Assembly (NCBI GenBank): GCA_947381415.1
Contig: CANCVB010000001.1
Coordinates: forward strand, 1-64,000
Source of the DNA: Burkholderiales bacterium
GTDB lineage: Bacteria; Pseudomonadota; Gammaproteobacteria; Burkholderiales; Burkholderiaceae_C
Length of the DNA: 64,000 bases
Direction: 5' to 3'
Part shown: in pieces, positions 35,285 to 42,629 of the stretch
How the letters are laid out: each line of letters opens with the position of its first letter
Position numbering within the stretch: position 1 is the stretch's first letter
Notes under the pieces: model-generated
Database searches by the model: none
Told to the model about the DNA's origin: nothing
What the model saw: only the letters and a program-made list of their open reading frames with translations
Program-made: the position numbers and the translations under genes

Positions 35285-35323
35285 CTGCAGGCAATAAGCC
35301 ACATTAGTTTCGAGCGCCTGCAG
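35285..35323 (+). repeat. Inverted repeat in the uppS-NYN gap
   Basis: CTGCAGGC at 35285-35292 and GCCTGCAG at 35316-35323 are perfect complements separated by 23 bases, starting nine bases after the uppS stop. Together with the hairpin at 35331-35345 it gives the 113-base gap two tandem structures. It could stop or process the uppS transcript or form a structured leader of the NYN gene. Confidence 0.4.
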
Positions 35324-35330
35324 CTCGTCC

Positions 35331-35345
35331 GGGCATGGTATGCCC
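35331..35345 (+). terminator. Compact hairpin before the NYN gene
   Basis: GGGCAT-GGT-ATGCCC is a perfect 6-bp stem with a 3-base loop. A run of six T residues (35357-35362) follows only after 11 bases, which is too far for a classical intrinsic terminator. It lies 45 bases before the NYN start codon. Confidence 0.4.
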
Positions 35346-35389
35346 CACTTTCATAGTTTTTTAAACACGCCACCGACAGGTAACCCTAG

Positions 35390-36253
35390 ATGAAGACTGA
35401 AATTCGCGCAACGCATCCTCGCAAGGAACATGCCCCGACCCGCAATGGCCGTTGCATTGCCTTGATCGATAGCAACTACATGGCTTGGTTGCTCAAGCAA
35501 GGCAGCGACACTGATGCCGAGCCAGAAACCTATAACCGCCAAGCCTTGATTCCCACCTTGACGCAGACCTTGAAACAAGCAGGTTTGGGTCTGGATGTGC
35601 AACGTGTTTATTGGTATACCGACAACCCTGACAGCCAGTTCCCCCAAGACCAAATCGTGCGTGTGCTCGATGTGACCAGCGGCGAACCCAGCGAAGTGGT
35701 GTTCGCGGCCATGTCTGCGGATATTGCCCGCTTGTCAGAACGCAAGGCCTGCGAGCATTTGTTGGTGGCCAGCGATGACGATCGCTTAACCGCCAGCATC
35801 GATGAAGCCCAGTTGCATGGACTGAATGTGTACCTGTTGGCCGATGAGTCTGCGCGCCACATGGATCAACTCATCAACGAAGACCCTGCATGGTGCCGCT
35901 TGCTGGCCCAAGCGGATCGACGCGTATTGTTGATGCCCCAAGCAGCACGAGAGCTAACGGCCCAACCGCGTGCCGCGGCCGCAGTTGCCGCGCCGCAAGA
36001 CCCCGAACTGGTTCGCACCAAGTTGCAGGAAGTCGTCGATGGTTGGTGGGACGATGAGCCTGAAGATTTGCGCGAAGATTTGCGCGACGAATTGCGCGGC
36101 AGTCATGGCATTCCCCAAGAGGTAGACCGCCACATGCTGTTGCGTGTACGCCGTGCCCTTGACCGCCCTTTGAGTTTTCCCGAGAAAAAAATCTTGCGTG
36201 AAATGGTGCGCAACAAAGTGTTGGGCATCACCGAAGAAAGCATGCCTGCATGA
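35390..36253 (+). CDS. NYN domain protein (putative RNase)
   Basis: 287 residues. Residues about 20-185 form a NYN (PIN-like) nuclease domain: [14 protein letters not shown] with the first acidic residue, [15 protein letters not shown], and [19 protein letters not shown] with the second acidic cluster, then VYLLADES. After an Ala/Pro-rich linker (about 185-205) the C-terminal part is helical and charged ([26 protein letters not shown]). NYN proteins are metal-dependent RNases or RNA-binding proteins. The target is unknown. Its stop overlaps the rmlB start by four bases, so it is translated together with a rhamnose-precursor enzyme. No toxin-antitoxin partner is visible. Confidence 0.75.
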   Translation: MKTEIRATHPRKEHAPTRNGRCIALIDSNYMAWLLKQGSDTDAEPETYNRQALIPTLTQTLKQAGLGLDVQRVYWYTDNPDSQFPQDQIVRVLDVTSGEPSEVVFAAMSADIARLSERKACEHLLVASDDDRLTASIDEAQLHGLNVYLLADESARHMDQLINEDPAWCRLLAQADRRVLLMPQAARELTAQPRAAAAVAAPQDPELVRTKLQEVVDGWWDDEPEDLREDLRDELRGSHGIPQEVDRHMLLRVRRALDRPLSFPEKKILREMVRNKVLGITEESMPA

Positions 36254-37311
36254 CCATTCTGGTGACCGGCGGGGCCGGTTTCATCGGGAGCAATTTTGTC
36301 CATGCCTGGTTAGCAGCGCAAGCGGAGGTATTGGTCAACCTGGACAAACTCACCTACGCTGGCAATTTACGCAACCTGCATGCCTTGGCAGGGGACGACA
36401 GACATTTTTTCGTGCAAGGCGATATTGGTGACACCACCTTGGTGAGCCAGTTGCTGGCAACCCACCAACCGCGTGCGGTGCTGCATTTCGCTGCCGAGTC
36501 GCACGTGGACCGCTCCATTCATGGCCCCATGGATTTCATCCAAACCAATGTGGTGGGCACGTTTCATTTGCTCGAATCTGTGCGGGCTTATTGGTCGGGC
36601 TTGGGCGGCACCGCACAGCAAGCGTTTCGGTTTTTGCATGTCAGCACCGACGAGGTTTTCGGCAGTTTGGCCGCAGACGCGCCAGCCTTCAGCGAAACCC
36701 ATGCATACGAACCCAACAGCCCTTACTCGGCCAGCAAGGCAGCCTCAGACCACCTGGTGCGCGCTTGGCACCACACCTATGGCCTGCCAGTACTCACCAC
36801 CCATTGCAGCAACAACTACGGCCCCTACCATTTCCCTGAAAAACTCATTCCGCTGGTGATTCACCATGCTTTGGCTGGTAAGCCTCTGCCCATTTACGGC
36901 GACGGCATGCAAGTACGCGATTGGCTGTATGTGCAAGACCATTGCAAGGCCCTCATGCGGGTGTTGCAAGCGGGACGCTTGGGGGAAACCTACAACATCG
37001 GCGGTTGGAATGAAAAACCCAATATCGAGGTGGTGCGTACCCTGTGCCGTTTGCTGGATGAATTGCAGCCTCGCAGCGATGGCCAGGCTTATGCAAACCA
37101 AATCACGTTTGTGAAAGACCGTGCAGGCCATGATCGTCGTTATGCGATAGACGCCCGCAAGATCGAGCAAGAGTTGGGCTGGCGCCCTGAAGAAAGCTTC
37201 GAGAGTGGTTTGCGAAAAACCGTGCAGTGGTACCTTGCCCATAGCGAGTGGGTGAAAGAGGTCACCAGTGGCTCATACCGCAACTGGATAGGCCAAAACT
37301 ATGGCAGCTGA
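36250..37311 (+). CDS. rmlB: dTDP-glucose 4,6-dehydratase
   Basis: 353 residues, standard length for RmlB, an extended SDR that converts dTDP-glucose to dTDP-4-keto-6-deoxyglucose. NAD-binding [11 protein letters not shown] is at the N-terminus. [12 protein letters not shown] and STDEVFG (active-site Thr-Asp-Glu) are present, and the catalytic YSASKAASD has the Tyr-x3-Lys pair. [12 protein letters not shown] and [11 protein letters not shown] are typical C-terminal motifs. The start overlaps the NYN gene and the end overlaps rmlD by 11 bases. rmlA and rmlC do not follow, as they would in a complete rmlBDAC set. Confidence 0.96.
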   Translation: MTILVTGGAGFIGSNFVHAWLAAQAEVLVNLDKLTYAGNLRNLHALAGDDRHFFVQGDIGDTTLVSQLLATHQPRAVLHFAAESHVDRSIHGPMDFIQTNVVGTFHLLESVRAYWSGLGGTAQQAFRFLHVSTDEVFGSLAADAPAFSETHAYEPNSPYSASKAASDHLVRAWHHTYGLPVLTTHCSNNYGPYHFPEKLIPLVIHHALAGKPLPIYGDGMQVRDWLYVQDHCKALMRVLQAGRLGETYNIGGWNEKPNIEVVRTLCRLLDELQPRSDGQAYANQITFVKDRAGHDRRYAIDARKIEQELGWRPEESFESGLRKTVQWYLAHSEWVKEVTSGSYRNWIGQNYGS

Positions 37312-38197
37312 TGGCGTGTTGCTCTTTGGGGCAGACGGTCAGTTGGGTCATGTACTGCAAGCCGAGTTACCTGCTTTGGGCCGTTTGATACCGCTCACCT
37401 TGGCCGATGTGGATATAGCCGATGAAGAGGCCTTGCAGGCGGTGATTCGCCGCCATGCACCTCGCTATATCGTCAATGCGGCTGCTTACACCGCTGTTGA
37501 CAAAGCCGAGCAAGAGCCTGCAACAGCGCATGCCATCAATGCCACGGCGCCAGGCATCATGGCCAGCGAAGCCAAGGCCTTGGGCGCTACCTTGGTGCAC
37601 TATTCCACCGACTACGTTTTCAACGGACGGTCCCCTCGGCCCTACAAGGAAAGCGACGCCACCGACCCTTTGTCGGTCTATGGGCGCAGCAAGCGCGATG
37701 GCGATGCGCTAGTCATGGCGCAAGCCGGCGCTTATTTCATCTTTCGCAGTTCTTGGGTGGTGGGCGCGCATGGCGGCAATTTTTTAAAAACCATGTTGCA
37801 ATTAGCCCAAGAGCGTGAGAGCTTGCGTGTGGTTGCCGATCAGCAGGGCGCACCCACTTCGGCGCGTTGGATGGCCCAAGTCACCCGAGAGGTTTTGCAA
37901 AACCCCCATCACGCGGCCTTGCGTGGTCTGTACCACCTCAGCAATGCGGGGCACACCACTTGGCATGGCTATGCCCAGTATGTGCTGGCGCAGGCCGCGC
38001 AATTGGGTTGGCAATTGAAAGTGAGACCAGAGGCGATCAAGGCCATTTCGACCCAAGACTACCCCTTGCCTGCAGCCCGCCCTGCCAATTCCCTGTTGGA
38101 CACCGGTTTGGCACAGCACATCTTCGGCTTGGCAATACCTTCATGGCAATCGGGCGTGGACGAGGTGTTAAACAGCCTGCTTTTGCAGCGCTCGTGA
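37301..38197 (+). CDS. rmlD: dTDP-4-dehydrorhamnose reductase
   Basis: 298 residues. RmlD reduces dTDP-4-dehydro-rhamnose to dTDP-L-rhamnose. The nucleotide-binding motif is [10 protein letters not shown], followed by [28 protein letters not shown] and the catalytic [27 protein letters not shown] and [16 protein letters not shown] are family motifs. The start lies inside the end of rmlB. Directly after it, 14 bases away, a convergent gene begins its 3' end, so the operon stops here and rmlA/rmlC must be encoded elsewhere if the pathway is complete. Confidence 0.95.
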   Translation: MAADGVLLFGADGQLGHVLQAELPALGRLIPLTLADVDIADEEALQAVIRRHAPRYIVNAAAYTAVDKAEQEPATAHAINATAPGIMASEAKALGATLVHYSTDYVFNGRSPRPYKESDATDPLSVYGRSKRDGDALVMAQAGAYFIFRSSWVVGAHGGNFLKTMLQLAQERESLRVVADQQGAPTSARWMAQVTREVLQNPHHAALRGLYHLSNAGHTTWHGYAQYVLAQAAQLGWQLKVRPEAIKAISTQDYPLPAARPANSLLDTGLAQHIFGLAIPSWQSGVDEVLNSLLLQRS

Positions 38198-38211
38198 CGC
38201 TTTCAAGTTGC

Positions 38212-39012
38212 CTAACGGGAATACTGCCACTCCACCCCGATTTGTATGCGGCGGTTAATTGGCGTGTAAAAATCTTGGAAACCCGAGCGCAAGCTGTTGA
38301 CTTTGTCTGAGTCATCCACCCAAGTCCAGCGAATAAATGGGGAATAGGTACCGCTGGCGGTGGCGTAGTCGGCTTTGGTTTGAATATAAATGCCGGTGTG
38401 TTGGGTATTTTGGGTGTCAATATATGTGGCGGCATCGGTTTGTGACAATCGAGACAGATGTTTTCCCCACAATAAAAGCCCAGTATCCAGTGAAACGGTT
38501 TTGGCGGGGCCCAAACTGGGCCAGTTTTGCCCGCTGTCGCGCCAACGGACAGGCAGCCAGATCTGGGTGGATTGACGGTCGTAGCCGCTTTGGCCGGTAC
38601 TGGTGGCGCCTTCCAAATAATCGGAATGGGTATGCAAGGCCAGTCCATAAGAAATATTGAGCGATGCTTTTGTCGGCCATAAAACCCGCCAACGGGTTTC
38701 TATCTGGGGCACATTATGGACACTGCCATTGCTGTCGCTGGTGTATTTTTGTCGTCCCAATAAAGCATCGACTTCCAGGTTGGCTTGCCCCATTCGCGGT
38801 ACCGGCTGACTTCGCCAATGCAGGCCTGCTTCAGGCCCCATCAATTGCATTGATGGCTCGGCATAGCGTTGCACCCCCAGGCTGAGACTCCATGTGCCTA
38901 AAGGGTTTGGCGCGGTTTGCCCCCATGCCAAAAAGGGGGCAAGTAATAACAAAGCGCGGTAAATGTTATTCAGCCGGTTTGATTTCGGCTGAAGCCAATG
39001 TGCCGGCGGCAT
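38212..39012 (-). CDS. Predicted exported beta-rich (outer-membrane-like) protein; start uncertain
   Basis: The mature region is clear but the start is not. A signal-peptide-like stretch (NNIYRALLLLAPFLAWGQ, then TAPNPLG) begins right at the end of the H-NS gene. The nearest ATG is at 39012, inside that gene, giving 266 residues with a long N-terminal extension. Alternatives closer to the signal peptide are CTG at 38973, ATT at 38964 and TTG at 38952; none has a Shine-Dalgarno. The mature protein of about 235 residues alternates aromatic and polar residues (LGVQRYAEPS, YGLALHTHSDYLEG, PFIRWTWVDDSDKV) as beta-barrel strands do and ends GVEWQYSR. I do not recognise the family. It sits beside rhamnose genes. 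Confidence 0.55.
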   Translation of the reverse strand: MPPAHWLQPKSNRLNNIYRALLLLAPFLAWGQTAPNPLGTWSLSLGVQRYAEPSMQLMGPEAGLHWRSQPVPRMGQANLEVDALLGRQKYTSDSNGSVHNVPQIETRWRVLWPTKASLNISYGLALHTHSDYLEGATSTGQSGYDRQSTQIWLPVRWRDSGQNWPSLGPAKTVSLDTGLLLWGKHLSRLSQTDAATYIDTQNTQHTGIYIQTKADYATASGTYSPFIRWTWVDDSDKVNSLRSGFQDFYTPINRRIQIGVEWQYSR

Positions 39013-39349
39013 GCAAGGCTTGTACCCATTGAGGCATGCGGCCACGCCCTGTCCAGGCATTGGCAGGGTTGGCAGGGTCACGGTATTTAGGGGCGACTTT
39101 TTTACCAGCGGTGGCGCGTTTGGCTTTGGTGGTTTTGCTGCCCGTTGACTTGGTCGCCGCTTTTTTACCTTTTCCACCCAAAGCTGTTGCAATATCGGCA
39201 GCGGTTAAACCAGCGTTGTGGGCGATTTGAACGATTTGCGCCAAGGCTTTATCGTGGGTACGCGACATTAATCGCTTTTCTTCTTTTTCCAGTTTAATTC
39301 TGGCTGCGCGGATTTTTTCAAGTTGGGAAATGGGGCTGGTTCGTGCCAT
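38966..39349 (-). CDS. H-NS family nucleoid-associated protein
   Basis: 127 residues from the ATG at 39349, preceded by GGAGAT. Residues about 1-45 form a charged coiled-coil oligomerisation region (ISQLEKIRAARIKLEKEEKRL). A Lys/Ala/Thr-rich linker follows (about 60-85). The C-terminal DNA-binding domain has KYRDPANPANAWTGRGRMPQW, in which GRGR is the AT-hook-like loop that enters the minor groove. H-NS proteins silence AT-rich, often horizontally acquired DNA and commonly repress their own genes. The DNA directly upstream is the most AT-rich in the window, so autoregulation is likely. Its stop is close to or overlapping the start of the next gene on the same strand. Confidence 0.9.
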   Translation of the reverse strand: MARTSPISQLEKIRAARIKLEKEEKRLMSRTHDKALAQIVQIAHNAGLTAADIATALGGKGKKAATKSTGSKTTKAKRATAGKKVAPKYRDPANPANAWTGRGRMPQWVQALHAAGTLASAEIKPAE

Positions 39350-39359
39350 GAATATCTCC

Positions 39360-39470
39360 AGGTAATTAATTATTGAAAACCGATTATCTCCCAATTATTA
39401 ATAAAGAATATCTTTTTATTTTTATTATTAATATGAATAAATATTCAATTGAATATCAATAGGGGTCCAG
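39360..39470. promoter_or_regulatory. AT-rich regulatory region between hns-like gene and argB
   Basis: About 110 bases of extreme A+T richness (for example 39405-39455 consists almost only of A and T, with repeated ATTATTAAT and AATATTCAA patterns) in otherwise GC-rich DNA. It lies between the divergent H-NS-family gene and argB. It has the features of an H-NS nucleation site and probably holds the promoter of the hns-like gene, perhaps also elements for argB. No single -35/-10 pair stands out because many A/T hexamers fit. Confidence 0.55.
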
Positions 39471-39555
39471 CCGAATATGTTTGTGAGGGTGTAAACGCTT
39501 CTTCGCAGGGCGGTGTGAATGCGGCACAATCGGCCCAAACTGTTAAATACCCGCC

Positions 39556-40452
39556 ATGTCCCGACCAAACCTTGCCTTCATTGCCAACAGCGACAAAGCT
39601 GAAATCTTGGCCCGCGCCTTGCCCTATATCCGCAAGTTCCACGGCAAAACCTTGGTTATCAAATACGGCGGTAACGCCATGACGGACCCATTGCTGCAAG
39701 CAGGCTTTGCCCAGGATGTGGTGCTGCTCAAGCTCGTGGGCATGAACCCTGTGGTGGTGCATGGCGGCGGACCGCAAATTGAAAATGCTTTGCAACGCTT
39801 GGGCAAGAAGGGCGAGTTCATTCAAGGCATGCGGGTCACGGACGCGGAAACCATGGAGGTGGTGGAGTGGGTGTTGGCAGGTGAAGTGCAACAAGACATC
39901 GTGGGTTTGATCCACCAAGCCGGTGGCAAAGCGGTGGGCCTGACCGGGCGCGACGGCGGCATGATTCGCGCGCGCCAACTGAAAATGCAAGACGCCCAAG
40001 ACCCCACCAAGGAAGTCGATGTGGGTCAGGTCGGCGACATCGTCAGCATCGATCCCAGCGTGGTCAAAGCCTTGCAAGACGATGCCTTTATTCCGGTCAT
40101 CAGCCCCATCGGTTTTGGTGAAAACAATGAAAGCTACAACATCAATGCCGACCTGGTCGCCTCCAAGCTCGCCACGGTGTTGAAGGCGGAAAAACTGGTG
40201 TTGTTGACCAATACCGAGGGCGTGTTGGACAAGGCTGGCAACCTGTTGCGCGATTTGAGCGCGCGCCAAATCGACGCTTTGTTTGCCGATGGCACCTTGA
40301 GCGGTGGCATGCTGCCCAAAATCAGTGGCGCTTTGGACGCGGCCAAAAGTGGGGTGAGTTCTGTGCATATCATTGATGGACGGGTGCCCCATGTGTTGTT
40401 GTTGGAAATCTTGACCGAACAAGCGTTTGGTACCCTGATCCGTTCGCACTGA
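39556..40452 (+). CDS. argB: Acetylglutamate kinase
   Basis: 298 residues. ArgB phosphorylates N-acetyl-L-glutamate in arginine synthesis. Amino-acid kinase motifs are visible: [11 protein letters not shown] near residue 32, [10 protein letters not shown] near 71-80, [10 protein letters not shown] near 131-140, [12 protein letters not shown] near 195-206, and [13 protein letters not shown] near 216. The C-terminal [18 protein letters not shown] is conserved. The start ATG follows about 90 bases of normal composition after the AT-rich segment. slmA follows 16 bases later, a pairing known in Burkholderiales. Confidence 0.97.
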   Translation: MSRPNLAFIANSDKAEILARALPYIRKFHGKTLVIKYGGNAMTDPLLQAGFAQDVVLLKLVGMNPVVVHGGGPQIENALQRLGKKGEFIQGMRVTDAETMEVVEWVLAGEVQQDIVGLIHQAGGKAVGLTGRDGGMIRARQLKMQDAQDPTKEVDVGQVGDIVSIDPSVVKALQDDAFIPVISPIGFGENNESYNINADLVASKLATVLKAEKLVLLTNTEGVLDKAGNLLRDLSARQIDALFADGTLSGGMLPKISGALDAAKSGVSSVHIIDGRVPHVLLLEILTEQAFGTLIRSH

Positions 40453-40468
40453 ATACAAGGAGTGTTCG

Positions 40469-41098
40469 ATGGCCTCAGCGCAAACCAGCAGCGCATCCTC
40501 TGATGCACCGGCCACGCCACGCAAGCGACCCAAACCGGGTGAGCGTCGTATTCAAATTTTGCAAACGCTGGCTGCCATGCTTGAACAGCCCGGCGCTGAA
40601 CGGGTCACCACCGCCGCATTGGCTGCACGCTTGGCGGTCTCAGAGGCCGCGCTTTACCGGCATTTCGCCAGCAAGGCGCAGATGTTTGAAGGTTTGATCG
40701 AGTTCATTGAAACCAGCGTGTTTGGTTTGCTGAACCAAATCGCTGAGCGCAGCGATGCACCGGCCATCAAAGCGCGTCACATGGTGACGGTGGTGTTGCA
40801 GTTTGCCGAGCGCAACCCCGGCATGGCGCGGGTGATGGTGGGTGACGCCTTGGTGTTTGAAAACGACCGGTTAGGGCTGCGCATGAACCAGTTTTTCGAG
40901 CGTTTTGAATCCAGCTTGCGCCAAGTGTGGCGTGACCAAGCACAGGCCACCGCTTCTTTGACACCAACGGTGCAAGCCAATGTACAGGCTTCGGTGCTGG
41001 TGTCGTTTGTGGTGGGGCGCTTGCAGCGCTTTGCCCGTAGTGGTTACAAGCGCGTACCCACCGAGCATTTAGAGGCCAGCTTGGCCCTGCTCACATAA
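40469..41098 (+). CDS. slmA: Nucleoid occlusion factor SlmA (TetR family)
   Basis: 209 residues. SlmA binds specific chromosomal sites and blocks FtsZ assembly over the nucleoid. The N-terminal HTH has the SlmA-type sequence GERRIQILQTLAAML, then TTAALAARLAVSEAALYRHFASKAQMFEGLIEF. The Ser/Pro-rich start (SSASSDAPATPRKRPKP) is common in betaproteobacterial SlmA. AAGGAG lies seven bases before the ATG. The end overlaps the convergent uxaA-like gene by eight bases. Confidence 0.9.
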   Translation: MASAQTSSASSDAPATPRKRPKPGERRIQILQTLAAMLEQPGAERVTTAALAARLAVSEAALYRHFASKAQMFEGLIEFIETSVFGLLNQIAERSDAPAIKARHMVTVVLQFAERNPGMARVMVGDALVFENDRLGLRMNQFFERFESSLRQVWRDQAQATASLTPTVQANVQASVLVSFVVGRLQRFARSGYKRVPTEHLEASLALLT

Positions 41099-42617
41099 CC
41101 GCGCCCAACTGCCAGGGCACAAACTCGTTTTGCCCATAGCCGTGCTGCTCGCTCTTGCTGGCCTCGCCGCACGCACAGGCAATCATGCGTTTGAAAATTT
41201 CTTCGCCTTTGGCTTGCACCGTGCTGTCGCCATCGACCACATCGCCGCAGTTGATGTCGATGTCATCGGTTTGGCGTTGCCACAGTGCGCTGTTGGTCGC
41301 CAGCTTGAGTGAAGGCGAGGGTGCACAGCCGTAGGCCGAGCCGCGCCCGGTGGTGAAGCAAATCAGGTTGGCGCCGCCCGCCACCTGGCCGGTGGCGCTC
41401 ACCGGGTCGTAGCCTGGTGTGTCCATGTAGACAAAGCCATGCGCGGTGACTTTCTCTGCGTACTCGTACACCGCTTGCAAATTGCTGGTGCCGCCTTTGG
41501 CGACTGCGCCCAGGGATTTCTCAAGAATCGTGGTCAGTCCGCCGGCTTTGTTGCCAGGGGAGGGGTTGTTGTTCATCTCGCCTTGGTGCATGGCGGTGTA
41601 GTGCTCCCACCAGCGGATGCGTTCCACCAGTTTTTCGCCCACCTCGCGGCGCACCGCACGGCGCGTCAGCAGGTGTTCGGCACCGTAAATCTCGGGGGTT
41701 TCGCTCAGGATGGCGGTGCCGCCATGCGCCACCAACAAATCCACCGCCGCACCCAACGCCGGGTTGGCGCTGATGCCCGAATACCCGTCCGAGCCGCCGC
41801 ACTGCAAGCCGACCGTGATGTGGGCCACGCTGCATGGCACACGCTGAGATTGGTTCACCGTGGGCAGCATGGCCTTGACCAGCTCGATGCCCTTGGCCAC
41901 GGTCAAGCGGGTGCCACCGCTGTCTTGGATGTTGAAGGTTTGCAGCGTGCTGCCCTCGGTCAAGCCGCTGTGCGCCATCCACGATGTGAGTTGGTTGGCC
42001 TCGCAGCCCAAACCGATGGCCAGCACGCCCGCAAAGTTGGGGTGGGTGGCGTAGCCGGCCATGGTGCGCTCGAGCACTTGCATGCCCAACCCCTGGGTGT
42101 CCATGCCGCAGCCCGTGCCGTGGGTGAGGGCGATGACACCATCGACGTTGGGAAAGTCGGCCAAGGCAGCGGGATGGATGGTTTTGGAGAAATGGTCGGC
42201 AATTGCACGGGCCACCGTGGCCGAGCAGTTGACGCTGGAGAGGATGCCAATGTAATTGCGCGTGGCCACGCGGCCGTCAGCTCGCACATAACCCATGAAC
42301 TCGGCGTGCAGCTTGGGGGCCTCGGGTTTGACGTCTGCGCAATACGCATAGTCGCGCGCAAAGTCACCTTTGTTAGGGCCCATGTCGAGGTTTTGGGTGT
42401 GCACATGCTCGCCTGCTGCAATGTCTTTGGCCGCAAAGCCAATGATTTGGTTGTAGCGGCGCACCGCGTCGCCAGACGCAATCGCACGGGTGGCCACTTT
42501 GTGCCCGGGCGGGATCAGGCCACGCACCGCCACGCCTTCGACCGTGGCGCCGGAGAGCAGTTGTTGGCGGGAGATGACCACGTCATCGGCGGGGTGCAGG
42601 CGAATACAAGTGTTCAT
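41091..42617 (-). CDS. UxaA-family sugar-acid dehydratase (altronate dehydratase type)
   Basis: 508 residues, full length for UxaA. The N-terminal SAF domain (residues about 1-95; HPADDVVISRQQLLSGATVEGV) is followed by the large catalytic domain with HGTGCGMDTQGLGMQV, LGCEANQLTSWM, VGLQCGGSDGYSGI and GGANLICFTTGRGSAYGC, whose cysteines are candidate metal ligands. These Fe/Mn enzymes dehydrate aldonates to 2-keto-3-deoxy acids. Altronate is the classic substrate, but relatives act on galactarate and other acids. It is the last gene of the dctPQM-uxaA operon, 12 bases after dctM. The divergent SDR and FAH genes suggest its product is oxidised and cleaved rather than phosphorylated. Confidence 0.88.
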   Translation of the reverse strand: MNTCIRLHPADDVVISRQQLLSGATVEGVAVRGLIPPGHKVATRAIASGDAVRRYNQIIGFAAKDIAAGEHVHTQNLDMGPNKGDFARDYAYCADVKPEAPKLHAEFMGYVRADGRVATRNYIGILSSVNCSATVARAIADHFSKTIHPAALADFPNVDGVIALTHGTGCGMDTQGLGMQVLERTMAGYATHPNFAGVLAIGLGCEANQLTSWMAHSGLTEGSTLQTFNIQDSGGTRLTVAKGIELVKAMLPTVNQSQRVPCSVAHITVGLQCGGSDGYSGISANPALGAAVDLLVAHGGTAILSETPEIYGAEHLLTRRAVRREVGEKLVERIRWWEHYTAMHQGEMNNNPSPGNKAGGLTTILEKSLGAVAKGGTSNLQAVYEYAEKVTAHGFVYMDTPGYDPVSATGQVAGGANLICFTTGRGSAYGCAPSPSLKLATNSALWQRQTDDIDINCGDVVDGDSTVQAKGEEIFKRMIACACGEASKSEQHGYGQNEFVPWQLGAVM

Positions 42618-42629
42618 GTTGGGGTGAAA

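Noticed and set aside
35390-36253. NYN gene as a toxin of a toxin-antitoxin pair
   Set aside because: No small antitoxin-like gene is adjacent, the protein is 287 residues long, and it is coupled to rmlB instead.
39667-39678. GGCGGTAACGCC in argB, near-match to ops
   Set aside because: It encodes the conserved YGGNAM motif of ArgB, so codon constraint explains it.
40469-41098. slmA as a generic local TetR repressor of argB or uxaA
   Set aside because: The HTH sequence and argB linkage fit SlmA, a chromosome-wide nucleoid occlusion factor.
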